Shown: piece by piece, positions 7,796 to 14,041 of the stretch
Layout: each line of letters starts with the position of its first letter
Position numbering within the stretch: position 1 is the stretch's first letter
Assembly (NCBI GenBank): GCA_002292945.1
Contig: DBCG01000085.1
Location: 1 to 25,204 of the forward strand
Direction of reading: 5' to 3'
DNA length: 25,204 bases
From: Proteobacteria bacterium UBA964
GTDB taxonomy: Bacteria; Pseudomonadota; Gammaproteobacteria; Steroidobacterales; Steroidobacteraceae
Position numbers and translations under genes: made by a program
The notes under the pieces: generated by a model
Seen by the model: only the letters and a program-made list of their open reading frames with translations
The model's database searches: none
What the model was told of the DNA's origin: nothing

Positions 7796-8752
7796 TCAGC
7801 GCGCGAGGTAGCGCGGGCCGACTGCGCGCAGCGAGACGGGTCGGATGCCGAGCCGTTCGCAGCCCGGATCGCGGCAGATGTTGTCGACCGTGAGCGAGCG
7901 GTAGTTGTCCGTCGAGAACGGTTTGCCGGGCACGAAGTCCATCAGCCGCGCCTGCAGCCTTGCGGCGGCATCGGGCAGCGGGAGCACCCGGGCACGGGTG
8001 CCGCTCATTTCACCCGCAAGCTGCACGAGCTCGGCGAGCGTGAACACCTCCGGGCCGCAAAGATCATAGGACTGTCCGATCGAACTGCCCCCTGGCAGCG
8101 CGGTGTGACCCATCGCGGCCTCGGGCAGGCGGTCCTCGAGTGCGTACGCGAACGCCGTCACGACATCATCGACCCAGATGGGCGCGAAGCGAGCGCCGGC
8201 GCGTGCCAACGGGATCACGCCGCCCGTCAGGCGCAGCAGCCCTGCGAACCGGTTCATGAACGAGTCGCCGGCGCCGAAGATCACCGAAGGGCGGAAGATC
8301 GTCCAGGCGATCGACCCGGGCGCGGCGCGCACATGCCCCTCGGCCGTCCCTTTCGACTGCAAGTAAAAGCTCGGGCCGTCCACGTCGGCGCCGAGCGCGC
8401 TCATGTGGAGCAGCCGTGACACACCCGAGGCGGCCGCCGCAGCGACGGTCTTGCGGGCGAGCTCGGCGTGGGCGTGGGTGAACCCCGCGCCCGAGAAACC
8501 TTTTTCGTTGAGTATGCCGACCAGGTTCACGACCGTATCGCAGCCCGTGAATGCGGCCCGCAGCGCAGCCTCATCGTGCGCGTCGGCCTGCAGCACGCGC
8601 ACGGTGGGCAACACCGCGAACGAGCGGCCATTGCGCGGGTCGCGGGTCAGCACCCGCAGTTCGTGGCCGGCAGCTGCGAGGCGCGACGCCAGGGCGGTAC
8701 CGACGAAGCCGGTACCGCCGAGCACCGCGATGCGTCGCGTCGAGCGGCTCAT
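7796..8752 (-). CDS. NAD(P)-binding protein, complex I NDUFA9-like atypical SDR
   Basis: A 318-residue extended/atypical SDR. The N-terminus IAVLGGTGFVGTALASRL is a Rossmann dinucleotide motif, followed by LRVLTRD, CDTVVNLVGIL and the SDR Tyr-Lys pair in FYLQSKGTAE. FRPSVIFGAGDSFMNRF and PIWVDDVVTAF are typical of the NDUFA9-like/NmrA-like group. In mitochondria NDUFA9 is an accessory subunit of complex I; free bacterial relatives have no settled function and are usually annotated as NAD-dependent epimerases or ubiquinone-biosynthesis-associated proteins. Its ATG overlaps the degP stop by four bases (ATGA, 8749-8752), so it is probably translationally coupled to that protease. Substrate cannot be inferred. 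Confidence 0.85.
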   Translation of the reverse strand: MSRSTRRIAVLGGTGFVGTALASRLAAAGHELRVLTRDPRNGRSFAVLPTVRVLQADAHDEAALRAAFTGCDTVVNLVGILNEKGFSGAGFTHAHAELARKTVAAAAASGVSRLLHMSALGADVDGPSFYLQSKGTAEGHVRAAPGSIAWTIFRPSVIFGAGDSFMNRFAGLLRLTGGVIPLARAGARFAPIWVDDVVTAFAYALEDRLPEAAMGHTALPGGSSIGQSYDLCGPEVFTLAELVQLAGEMSGTRARVLPLPDAAARLQARLMDFVPGKPFSTDNYRSLTVDNICRDPGCERLGIRPVSLRAVGPRYLAR

Positions 8753-10173
8753 CGCAGCAACACGATGGCGAGCTCGCCGTTGCGCCGCACCTGCAGGACA
8801 AGCGTACCGCCTCGCGATGCAGCCGCGGCGGAGGCGGTGACGAGGTCGGTGCGCCGCGCGACGCGCACACCGTTGGCCGAGAGCACCACATCGCCGACAC
8901 GCAGTCCCGAGGCTGCAGCCGCGCTGCCAGGCGTCAAAACCCGCACGGCGATGCCGCCGTCCGCGGCGTCCTCAAGGGTCGCACCCTCGAAGCCGCGGTG
9001 CAGAGTGCCGGGAGCGGCTTGACCGGCGGCGCCGGCGGCGGCGGTCGGCGCGGCGCCCGCTGCGTCGGCGACCGATGCGGTGAGCTTGAGCGCGCGGCCC
9101 TCGCGCAGCACGCCGACATCGACCTTGTCGCCGACGCGCAGCAGCCCGATCGCGTTGCGGAACTCTGCCGAGGACTTGACGGCACGGCCGTTGAGCGTGG
9201 TGACCACATCGCCCGCGCGCAAGCCGGCACGCGCCGCTGCCGAATCGCGCAGCACCTGCGTCACGAGCGCGCCGCTCGTGACGGGCAGCCCGAGCGCCTG
9301 CGCGATGTCCTGAGTGAGCGGCGCCAGCGTCACGCCCAGTTGCCCGCGCTTCACCGAGCCGAATCGGATCAACTGGTCCATCACGCTGCGGGCCATGTTC
9401 GCCGGGATCGCGAACCCGATGCCGATGTTGCCGCCGCTGCCCGAGAGGATCATGTTGTTGATGCCGACCAGTTCGCCGCGCAGGTTGACCAACGCGCCGC
9501 CCGAGTTGCCGGGATTGATGGAGGCGTCGGTCTGGATGAGGCTCTCGAAGCCGTCGGGGTTCATGCCGGAGCGGCCGAGCGCGCTGACGATGCCGTACGA
9601 CACCGAATGCTGCAATCCGAAGGGATTGCCGATGGCCGCGACATAGTCGCCGGGTTCGAGCCGGTCGGAATCACCGATCGTGACCTGCGTCAGCCCGGAG
9701 GTCTCGATCTGGATGATCGCGATGTCGGTGCGCGGGTCGCTGCCCACCAACTTCGCAGCGAGTTCGCGCTCATCGAGCAGCGTCACCGTGATCTCGCGGG
9801 CGTTCTCCACCACATGGGCGTTGGTGATGATGTAGCCCTTCGCCGCGTCGACGATCACGCCCGAGCCGGCGGACTGGAACGGCCGTTCGCGCGCGCCGCC
9901 ATCGGGCGGCGCATTGAAGAAGCGGCGGAAAAAGGGGTCATCGAGCAGCGGGTTGCGCCCTTGTTCGCGGACCGTGCCACGGGTGCCGATGCTGACCACC
10001 GCCGGCGAGACCCGGCGGATCATCGGCGCGAGAGAGGGCATCGGCGCGACGCTGCGCGCACCGCTGTCGACCGCGGGCGACGCCGGCACAGCCTGCGCGG
10101 GTGCGGGTGCGGCCTGCGACAGGCCGACAAGGCCGCAGAGCGCGGCCACGACGGTCGGCAGGGTCAAGGTCAT
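8749..10173 (-). CDS. degP: Periplasmic serine protease/chaperone, DegP/HtrA family
   Basis: Degrades or refolds misfolded envelope proteins. The 474-residue protein (E. coli DegP also 474) has a signal peptide, MTLTLPTVVAALCGLVGLSQ, ending near APAPAQA. The trypsin-like triad is H120 (NAHVV), D150 (RTDIA) and S224 (GNSGG). The linker FFRRFF resembles the LA loop of the family. PDZ1 begins near RGQLGVTLAPL and PDZ2 near GATLEDAADG; both hold GLRxGDVV. I chose the ATG at 10173, with GAGG nine bases upstream; an ATG at 10182 would add three residues and the frame is open farther upstream without conserved sequence. It lies after hsp20 and a perfect hairpin, and overlaps the SDR. A weak TACAAT stands on the minus strand at 10212-10207. 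No clear sigma-E promoter was found. Confidence 0.95.
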   Translation of the reverse strand: MTLTLPTVVAALCGLVGLSQAAPAPAQAVPASPAVDSGARSVAPMPSLAPMIRRVSPAVVSIGTRGTVREQGRNPLLDDPFFRRFFNAPPDGGARERPFQSAGSGVIVDAAKGYIITNAHVVENAREITVTLLDERELAAKLVGSDPRTDIAIIQIETSGLTQVTIGDSDRLEPGDYVAAIGNPFGLQHSVSYGIVSALGRSGMNPDGFESLIQTDASINPGNSGGALVNLRGELVGINNMILSGSGGNIGIGFAIPANMARSVMDQLIRFGSVKRGQLGVTLAPLTQDIAQALGLPVTSGALVTQVLRDSAAARAGLRAGDVVTTLNGRAVKSSAEFRNAIGLLRVGDKVDVGVLREGRALKLTASVADAAGAAPTAAAGAAGQAAPGTLHRGFEGATLEDAADGGIAVRVLTPGSAAAASGLRVGDVVLSANGVRVARRTDLVTASAAAASRGGTLVLQVRRNGELAIVLLR

Positions 10174-10264
10174 GCTCCACATCCTCAAGAGGTTGTCCGG
10201 GATCTCATTGTAAGGAGTCCCTGGCGGGTGGGCAGCCCGGTCGGCCGGGATCCGGTCCATCGCA

Positions 10265-10293
10265 GGGTGGGTGGGCCATACGCCCACCCACCC
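10265..10293 (-). terminator. Perfect 12-bp hairpin between hsp20 and degP
   Basis: Arms 10265-10276 (GGGTGGGTGGGC) and 10282-10293 are exact inverted repeats around a five-base loop. It begins 11 bases after the hsp20 stop. No run of T follows on either strand, so it may be a Rho-dependent or partial terminator, or an mRNA-stabilising structure that lets hsp20 message outnumber degP message. Confidence 0.6.
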
Positions 10294-10303
10294 CGATCTT
10301 GCC

Positions 10304-10663
10304 TCAGGCCGCCTCGACCGTGATGCGTCGCGGCTGTGCTTTGGCGAGCTTGGCGATGCCGATCTCGAGCACGCCGTGGGTGCTGCGGGCAGCGATCTGC
10401 TCGGCATCCGCATCCTCCGGCAGCGCAAAGCGGCGCTGGAACCGGGTGGCCGTGGTTTGCGGGTGTTGGGCGGGGCGCTGGGCTTGCAGGGTCAGAACCC
10501 CCTGTTCCACCGTGATCTCGGTGTCCTGCGGAGCGACTCCGGGCAGGTCGGCGCGCAGCACATATCGGTCGGTCTCTTCCATAACTTCCACGCGCGGCAG
10601 CAATGCCACCGGGCGGGAGTCCGTCGGGCCGAGCAGGTTCCATTCGTAGCGTACGAGGCTCAT
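10304..10663 (-). CDS. Small heat-shock protein, Hsp20/alpha-crystallin family
   Basis: An ATP-independent holdase of 119 residues. The alpha-crystallin domain spans about residues 22-115: LPRVEVMEETDRYVLRADLP, GVAPQDTEITVEQGVLTL, and RRFALPEDADAEQIAA with THGVLEIGIAK matching the A-x-x-x-G-V-L signature of the family. The C-terminus RRITVEAA contains an I-x-V motif of the kind that joins dimers into oligomers. The N-terminal arm is short. The ATG at 10663 has GGAG about nine bases upstream; an open frame farther upstream crosses the promoter and is not coding. Preceded by a sigma-32-type promoter and followed by a strong hairpin and degP, giving a cytoplasmic and a periplasmic stress gene in one transcription direction. 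Confidence 0.93.
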   Translation of the reverse strand: MSLVRYEWNLLGPTDSRPVALLPRVEVMEETDRYVLRADLPGVAPQDTEITVEQGVLTLQAQRPAQHPQTTATRFQRRFALPEDADAEQIAARSTHGVLEIGIAKLAKAQPRRITVEAA

Positions 10664-10711
10664 TGAGCGTTTCTCCGTGGTCGTGATGGGGATGTCCCCC
10701 TTTGACTTGGG

Positions 10712-10739
10712 ATATGCGGGTATCGCGGGCGGTTTCAAG
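10712..10739 (-). promoter_or_regulatory. Sigma-32 heat-shock promoter of hsp20
   Basis: On the minus strand a perfect CTTGAAA (10739-10733) is followed after 12 bp by CCCGCATAT (10720-10712), against the RpoH consensus CTTGAAA-N11-16-CCCCATnT. Start would be near 10705, giving a leader of about 42 nt before the hsp20 ATG. Confidence 0.75.
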
Positions 10740-10747
10740 GGATAACC

Positions 10748-10767
10748 TGTGGATGGTGTGTGGATGG
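10748..10767. promoter_or_regulatory. Two DnaA-like boxes one helical turn apart
   Basis: TGTGGATGG occurs at 10748-10756 and again at 10759-10767, 11 bp apart. Each matches 7 of 9 bases of the DnaA box in reverse orientation (TGTGGATAA). DnaA boxes upstream of nrd genes are known in E. coli (nrdAB). They stand about 180 bp before the nrdJa start site and about 45 bp before the hsp20 start site. Confidence 0.35.
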
Positions 10768-10771
10768 CCTG

Positions 10772-10787
10772 ACACAACATGTTGGGA
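10772..10787. promoter_or_regulatory. Second, weaker NrdR-type box
   Basis: ACACAACATGTTGGGA matches the left arm and centre of the NrdR box consensus but not the last three bases. It is 179 bp upstream of the strong box, close to a whole number of helical turns. Confidence 0.35.
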
Positions 10788-10864
10788 TGGGTGGACAGTC
10801 GCCTAGTGTCCCCATGCGACACACCAAAGCAGGGTCTTATCACCGCAGCGGTTACTATAAGATT

Positions 10865-10891
10865 ATGAAATTATTAAGTATTTTATTTCAT
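10865..10891. promoter_or_regulatory. AT-rich island with inverted repeat upstream of nrdJa
   Basis: Positions 10852-10909 are very AT rich in an otherwise GC-rich window. ATGAAAT (10865-10871) and ATTTCAT (10885-10891) are exact inverted repeats with 13 bp between them, so their centres lie 20 bp (two turns) apart. The downstream part abuts the nrdJa -35 and could act as an UP element; the repeat itself could be an operator. No regulator is recognised. Confidence 0.45.
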
Positions 10892-10911
10892 CGCGAATTG
10901 ATTACAAAACC

Positions 10912-10940
10912 TTGACGGTGCCCGGGGTGCTGCTTAACCT
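10912..10940 (+). promoter_or_regulatory. Sigma-70 promoter of nrdJa
   Basis: TTGACG (10912-10917) and TAACCT (10935-10940) are 17 bp apart; the -35 matches 5 of 6, the -10 only 3 of 6. AT-rich DNA lies immediately upstream. Start is predicted near 10947, just before the strong NrdR box, leaving a leader of about 218 nt. Confidence 0.5.
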
Positions 10941-10950
10941 TCCCCCGTCG

Positions 10951-10966
10951 ACACAACATCTTGTGT
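10951..10966. promoter_or_regulatory. NrdR box at the nrdJa transcription start
   Basis: ACACAACATCTTGTGT is a near-perfect palindrome that fits the NrdR consensus acaCwAtATaTwGtgt at all but two central positions. It begins about four bases after the predicted transcription start, where bound repressor would block RNA polymerase. NrdR is the dATP/ATP-sensing repressor of ribonucleotide reductase genes; its gene is not in the window. Confidence 0.7.
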
Positions 10967-11062
10967 GTGGTGCCTCTCTGCTAGGAACCCACGCCAGAGT
11001 GGGGTCGACATCAGGGGAGGGCTGATCGCCGTAGGCGACGACCCGGACAAGGGCCAAAAACA

Positions 11063-11099
11063 CTGCGGCGCGTTCGGCAGCCGTGGCGTCGTTTTTTTT
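11063..11099 (+). terminator. Attenuator-like hairpin with eight Ts in the nrdJa leader
   Basis: CTGCGGC (11063-11069) pairs with GCCGTGG (11080-11086), including two G-U pairs, around a 10-base loop. After five bases a run of eight Ts follows (11092-11099); five As lie just upstream of the stem. Upstream leader segments could form other stems: CCCAC/GTGGG (10988-11003) and TCGCC/GGCGA (11026-11038). The hairpin lies 66 bases before the nrdJa ATG, inside its own leader, so it would attenuate nrdJa transcription rather than end another gene. Confidence 0.45.
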
Positions 11100-11111
11100 G
11101 TAGGGCTTTCT

Positions 11112-11168
11112 ATGAACCATTCTTCTTCAACGATCCACGGCATCCGCCGGGAGCTACATCGCGCATGA
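11112..11168 (+). CDS. Possible 18-codon leader peptide overlapping the nrdJa start
   Basis: ATG at 11112 opens MNHSSSTIHGIRRELHRA and stops with the TGA at 11166-11168, overlapping the nrdJa ATG (11165) as ATGA. TAGGG lies about seven bases upstream of its start, just after the eight-T run. Start, ribosome-binding site and overlap are what a translationally coupled leader would have, but so short a frame can arise by chance. No family is recognised. Confidence 0.3.
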   Translation: MNHSSSTIHGIRRELHRA

Positions 11169-13312
11169 ACAGCGTCGTCAAGCTCGTCACCCACGACGTC
11201 GATGCCATCCCTTTCCAGGAAGCTTCGCTCGACATCTGGGACAAGAAATACCGCCTCGTCTCCAAGTCGGGCGCACCCATCGACCAGTCCATGGACGACA
11301 CCTACAAGCGTGTCGCCCGGGCGTTGGCCGATGTCGAAGCACCGGCCGAGCGTGAACACTGGTACGAGCGTTTTCTTTGGGCGCTGCGCCGCGGTGCGAT
11401 CCCCGCAGGCCGCATCACCTCGAACGCCGGCGCGCTCGAGCACAAGCCTGCCACCTCCACCATCAACTGCACTGTGTCGGGCACCATCGAAGACTCGATG
11501 GACGACATCCTCGACAAGGTGCACGAGGCCGGCCTCACGCTGAAAGCGGGCTGTGGCATCGGCTACGAATTCTCCACGCTGCGACCGCGCGGTGCCTATG
11601 TGTCGGGTGCCGGTGCCTATACCTCGGGCCCGCTGTCCTTCATGGATATCTACGACAAGATGTGCTTCACCGTGTCCTCGGCCGGTGGCCGCCGCGGCGC
11701 GCAGATGGGCACCTTCGATGTCGGTCATCCGGATGCCATGGAGTTCATCCGCGCCAAGCGCGAGAACGGACGGCTGCGTCAGTTCAACCTCTCGCTGCTC
11801 ATCACCGACGAGTTCATGCAGGCCGTGCGTGAGGACCGGGAATGGCGGCTCGCCTTCCCGATGTCACGCAAGGAGTTCGAGGCCGAGAAGCCCGATCTCT
11901 CGGACGATTCCAAGTTCGTCTGGCGCGAGTGGCCCTACGACGGCCGCTTCGTCTCCAACGAGACCGGCCTCGTCGCCTGCAGGGTCTACAAATCCTTGCC
12001 GGCACGCCGCATGTGGGACAGCATCATGTCCTCCACCTATGATTTCGCCGAACCGGGCTTCATCCTCATCGACCGCGTCAATGAGATGAACAACAACTGG
12101 TGGTGCGAGAACATCCGCGCCACCAACCCCTGCGGCGAGCAGCCGCTGCCGCCCTATGGCTCTTGCCTGCTCGGCTCCGTGAACCTCACGCGCTTCGTGC
12201 GTCAACCGTTCACCGATCAGGCCGAGTTCGATTGGTCCGAGTACCGCGAGGTCGTCAAGGTATTCACCCGCATGCTCGACAACGTGGTCGAGGTCAACGG
12301 CTTGCCGCTCGAGGGGCAGCGCAACGAGATCCTGCGCAAGCGCCGGCACGGCATGGGCTTCCTCGGTCTCGGCAGCACCATGACGCTGCTGCGCATGAAA
12401 TACGGCTCGTCCGAGTCCGTGCAGTTCACCGAAGACGTCTCGCGTGAGATGGCGGTCGCCGGCTGGGAGGCCGCGCTCGATCTCGCGCGCGAGAAGGGCC
12501 CTGCGCCGATCATGAACGAGGAGTTCACGGTCACCGCCGAGCTTTTGCGCAAGCGTCCCGAGATGGCGCGCGACGGTTGGAAGATCGGCAGCAAGATCCC
12601 GGGGCGCGTGCTGCACGCGCGCTACAGCCGCTACATGCAGCGCATCGCCACCGTGGCGCCGACGCTGGTCGAGCAGCTCGCGCTCGTCGGCGGACGCTTC
12701 ACCCACCACACCTCCATCGCGCCGACCGGCACGATCTCGCTGTCGCTCGCGAACAATGCGAGCAACGGCATCGAGCCCTCGTTCGCGCACCACTACTTCC
12801 GCAACGTGATCCGCGAGGGCAAGAAGTCCAAGGAAAAGGTCGATGTCTTCTCCTTCGAGATGCTCGCCTACCGTGAACTCATCAACCCGCGTGCGATGCC
12901 GAACGGCACCAGCGCGATCGACAAACTGCCGGATTACTTCACCACGGCGGACGACATCACGCCGACCGAGCATGTGGACATCCAGGCCGCCTCGCAGAAA
13001 TGGATCGACTCCTCGATCTCAAAGACCGCGAACGTGCCCACCGACTTCCAGTACGAGTCCTTCAAGGACATCTATCTCTACGCCCACGAGAAAGGTCTCA
13101 AGGGCTGCACCACCTTCCGCTTCAATCCCGAAGCCTTCCAAGGCGTGCTCGTGAAAGAGGAAGATCTCAAGAACACGACCTATGTGTTCACGCTCGAGGA
13201 CGGCCGTGAAGTGTCGGTCAAGGGCGACGAAGAGATCGAGTACGACGGCGAGAAGCACACCGCCGCCAACCTCTACGACGCCTTGAAGGAAGGCTACTAC
13301 GGCAAGTTCTGA
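11165..13312 (+). CDS. nrdJa: Adenosylcobalamin-dependent ribonucleotide reductase, large part (NrdJa)
   Basis: Class II reductase making deoxyribonucleotides with a cobalamin-derived radical, independent of oxygen. In 715 residues the catalytic landmarks are visible: C102 (INCTVSG) and C334 (YGSCLLG) as the active-site disulfide pair, and N321-C323-E325 (NPCGEQ) with the thiyl-radical cysteine. The 11-residue step from C323 to C334 is that of the Lactobacillus class II enzyme (408/419). GGRRGAQMGTFDVGHPDAME and IAPTGTISLSLANNASNG are further family blocks. The redox-relay C-terminal tail is missing here and is supplied by the next gene, so this is a split enzyme like Pseudomonas NrdJa/NrdJb. 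GGGAG stands 10-11 bases before the ATG. The leader bears an NrdR box and an attenuator-like hairpin. No cobalamin riboswitch signature was found. Confidence 0.96.
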   Translation: MNSVVKLVTHDVDAIPFQEASLDIWDKKYRLVSKSGAPIDQSMDDTYKRVARALADVEAPAEREHWYERFLWALRRGAIPAGRITSNAGALEHKPATSTINCTVSGTIEDSMDDILDKVHEAGLTLKAGCGIGYEFSTLRPRGAYVSGAGAYTSGPLSFMDIYDKMCFTVSSAGGRRGAQMGTFDVGHPDAMEFIRAKRENGRLRQFNLSLLITDEFMQAVREDREWRLAFPMSRKEFEAEKPDLSDDSKFVWREWPYDGRFVSNETGLVACRVYKSLPARRMWDSIMSSTYDFAEPGFILIDRVNEMNNNWWCENIRATNPCGEQPLPPYGSCLLGSVNLTRFVRQPFTDQAEFDWSEYREVVKVFTRMLDNVVEVNGLPLEGQRNEILRKRRHGMGFLGLGSTMTLLRMKYGSSESVQFTEDVSREMAVAGWEAALDLAREKGPAPIMNEEFTVTAELLRKRPEMARDGWKIGSKIPGRVLHARYSRYMQRIATVAPTLVEQLALVGGRFTHHTSIAPTGTISLSLANNASNGIEPSFAHHYFRNVIREGKKSKEKVDVFSFEMLAYRELINPRAMPNGTSAIDKLPDYFTTADDITPTEHVDIQAASQKWIDSSISKTANVPTDFQYESFKDIYLYAHEKGLKGCTTFRFNPEAFQGVLVKEEDLKNTTYVFTLEDGREVSVKGDEEIEYDGEKHTAANLYDALKEGYYGKF

Positions 13313-13324
13313 GGACCCCGCCCC

Positions 13325-14041
13325 ATGGCCGCCATCAAGATCGACAGCAAGATTTCCAAATACCGCGTGCTGAAGCCGGGCGGCGAGACGCCTGCGCCCG
13401 CTGCCGCCCCGACCGTCGCCGAGCTGCCGACCAGCCACGGTGGCAAGGTCGTGCGCCTCACCGAGGAGGTGCAGCGCCCCGAGGTGCTCATCGGCTCCAC
13501 CTACAAGATCAAGACGCCTGTGTCCGACCACGCGATGTACGTCACGATCAACGACATCATCCTCAATGAAGGCACCGAGCACGAGCAGCGTCGGCCGTTC
13601 GAGGTGTTCATCAATTCCAAGAACCTCGACCACTACCAGTGGATCGTCGCGCTCACGCGCATCATCTCCGCGGTGTTCCGAAAGGGCGGCGATCTGGCGT
13701 TCCTGGTCGAGGAACTGAAGGCCGTGTTCGATCCGCGTGGCGGCTACTGGCAGCCGGGCGGCAAGTTCATGCCCTCGATCATCGCCGAGCTCGGCTATGT
13801 CATCGAGAAGCACCTGCAGACGATCGGTCTGATGGCGCGGGCTGAGCTGGACGAACACCAGAAGAAGCTCATCGAAGAGAAGCGGGCCGAGTTCGAAGCC
13901 CGCGGAAAGCAGGCGGATGCCTTCTCCAAGGCCCATTTCCCTGATGGTGCCCAGTTGTGCACCAAGTGCAACACCGTCGCCGTGGTGATGATGGACGGAT
14001 GCATGACCTGCTTGAACTGCGGCGACTCGAAGTGCGGCTGA
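13325..14041 (+). CDS. nrdJb: Ribonucleotide reductase class II small part, TSCPD domain (NrdJb)
   Basis: A 238-residue partner of NrdJa, starting 12 bases after its stop; GAGGA overlapping that stop serves as ribosome-binding site. The middle (roughly residues 55-190) is a TSCPD domain. The C-terminus contains C212/C215 and C226/C229, two CxxC pairs resembling a zinc ribbon, followed by C232 and C237 (CGDSKCG). The CxxxxC spacing of the last pair equals the C-terminal relay cysteines of single-chain class II reductases, which re-reduce the active-site disulfide. So the relay sits on a separate polypeptide here. Pseudomonas NrdJb has similar size. The stop overlaps the start region of the lytic transglycosylase. 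Confidence 0.94.
   Translation: MAAIKIDSKISKYRVLKPGGETPAPAAAPTVAELPTSHGGKVVRLTEEVQRPEVLIGSTYKIKTPVSDHAMYVTINDIILNEGTEHEQRRPFEVFINSKNLDHYQWIVALTRIISAVFRKGGDLAFLVEELKAVFDPRGGYWQPGGKFMPSIIAELGYVIEKHLQTIGLMARAELDEHQKKLIEEKRAEFEARGKQADAFSKAHFPDGAQLCTKCNTVAVVMMDGCMTCLNCGDSKCG

Noticed and set aside
6823..7893. Long plus-strand frame opposite cca
   Set aside because: Antisense shadow of a complete CCA-adding enzyme.
10263..10294. G-quadruplex in the hsp20–degP gap
   Set aside because: Only three runs of three or more Gs are adjacent on either strand; the perfect hairpin is the simpler structure.
8551..10323. 590-codon plus-strand frame opposite degP
   Set aside because: Composition is Arg/Ala/His-rich without motifs; the opposite strand carries an intact protease triad and two PDZ domains.
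10174..10428. Longer DegP start upstream of the signal peptide
   Set aside because: It would run through the 12-bp hairpin and the end of hsp20 and bury the signal peptide.
10664..10843. N-terminal extension of Hsp20 upstream of 10663
   Set aside because: The extra 60 residues cover the sigma-32 promoter, are not alpha-crystallin-like, and the ATG at 10663 has a good ribosome-binding site.
10861..10879. Fur box
   Set aside because: Roughly half of the 19 bases match, no better than expected for an AT-rich stretch.
10898..10911. FNR/Anr site TTGAT-N4-AAACC
   Set aside because: Only the left half matches TTGATnnnnATCAA; the right half does not.
10947..11164. Cobalamin riboswitch in the nrdJa leader
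   Set aside because: CACTGCGG slightly recalls the riboswitch core, but the B12 box and the other conserved blocks are absent.
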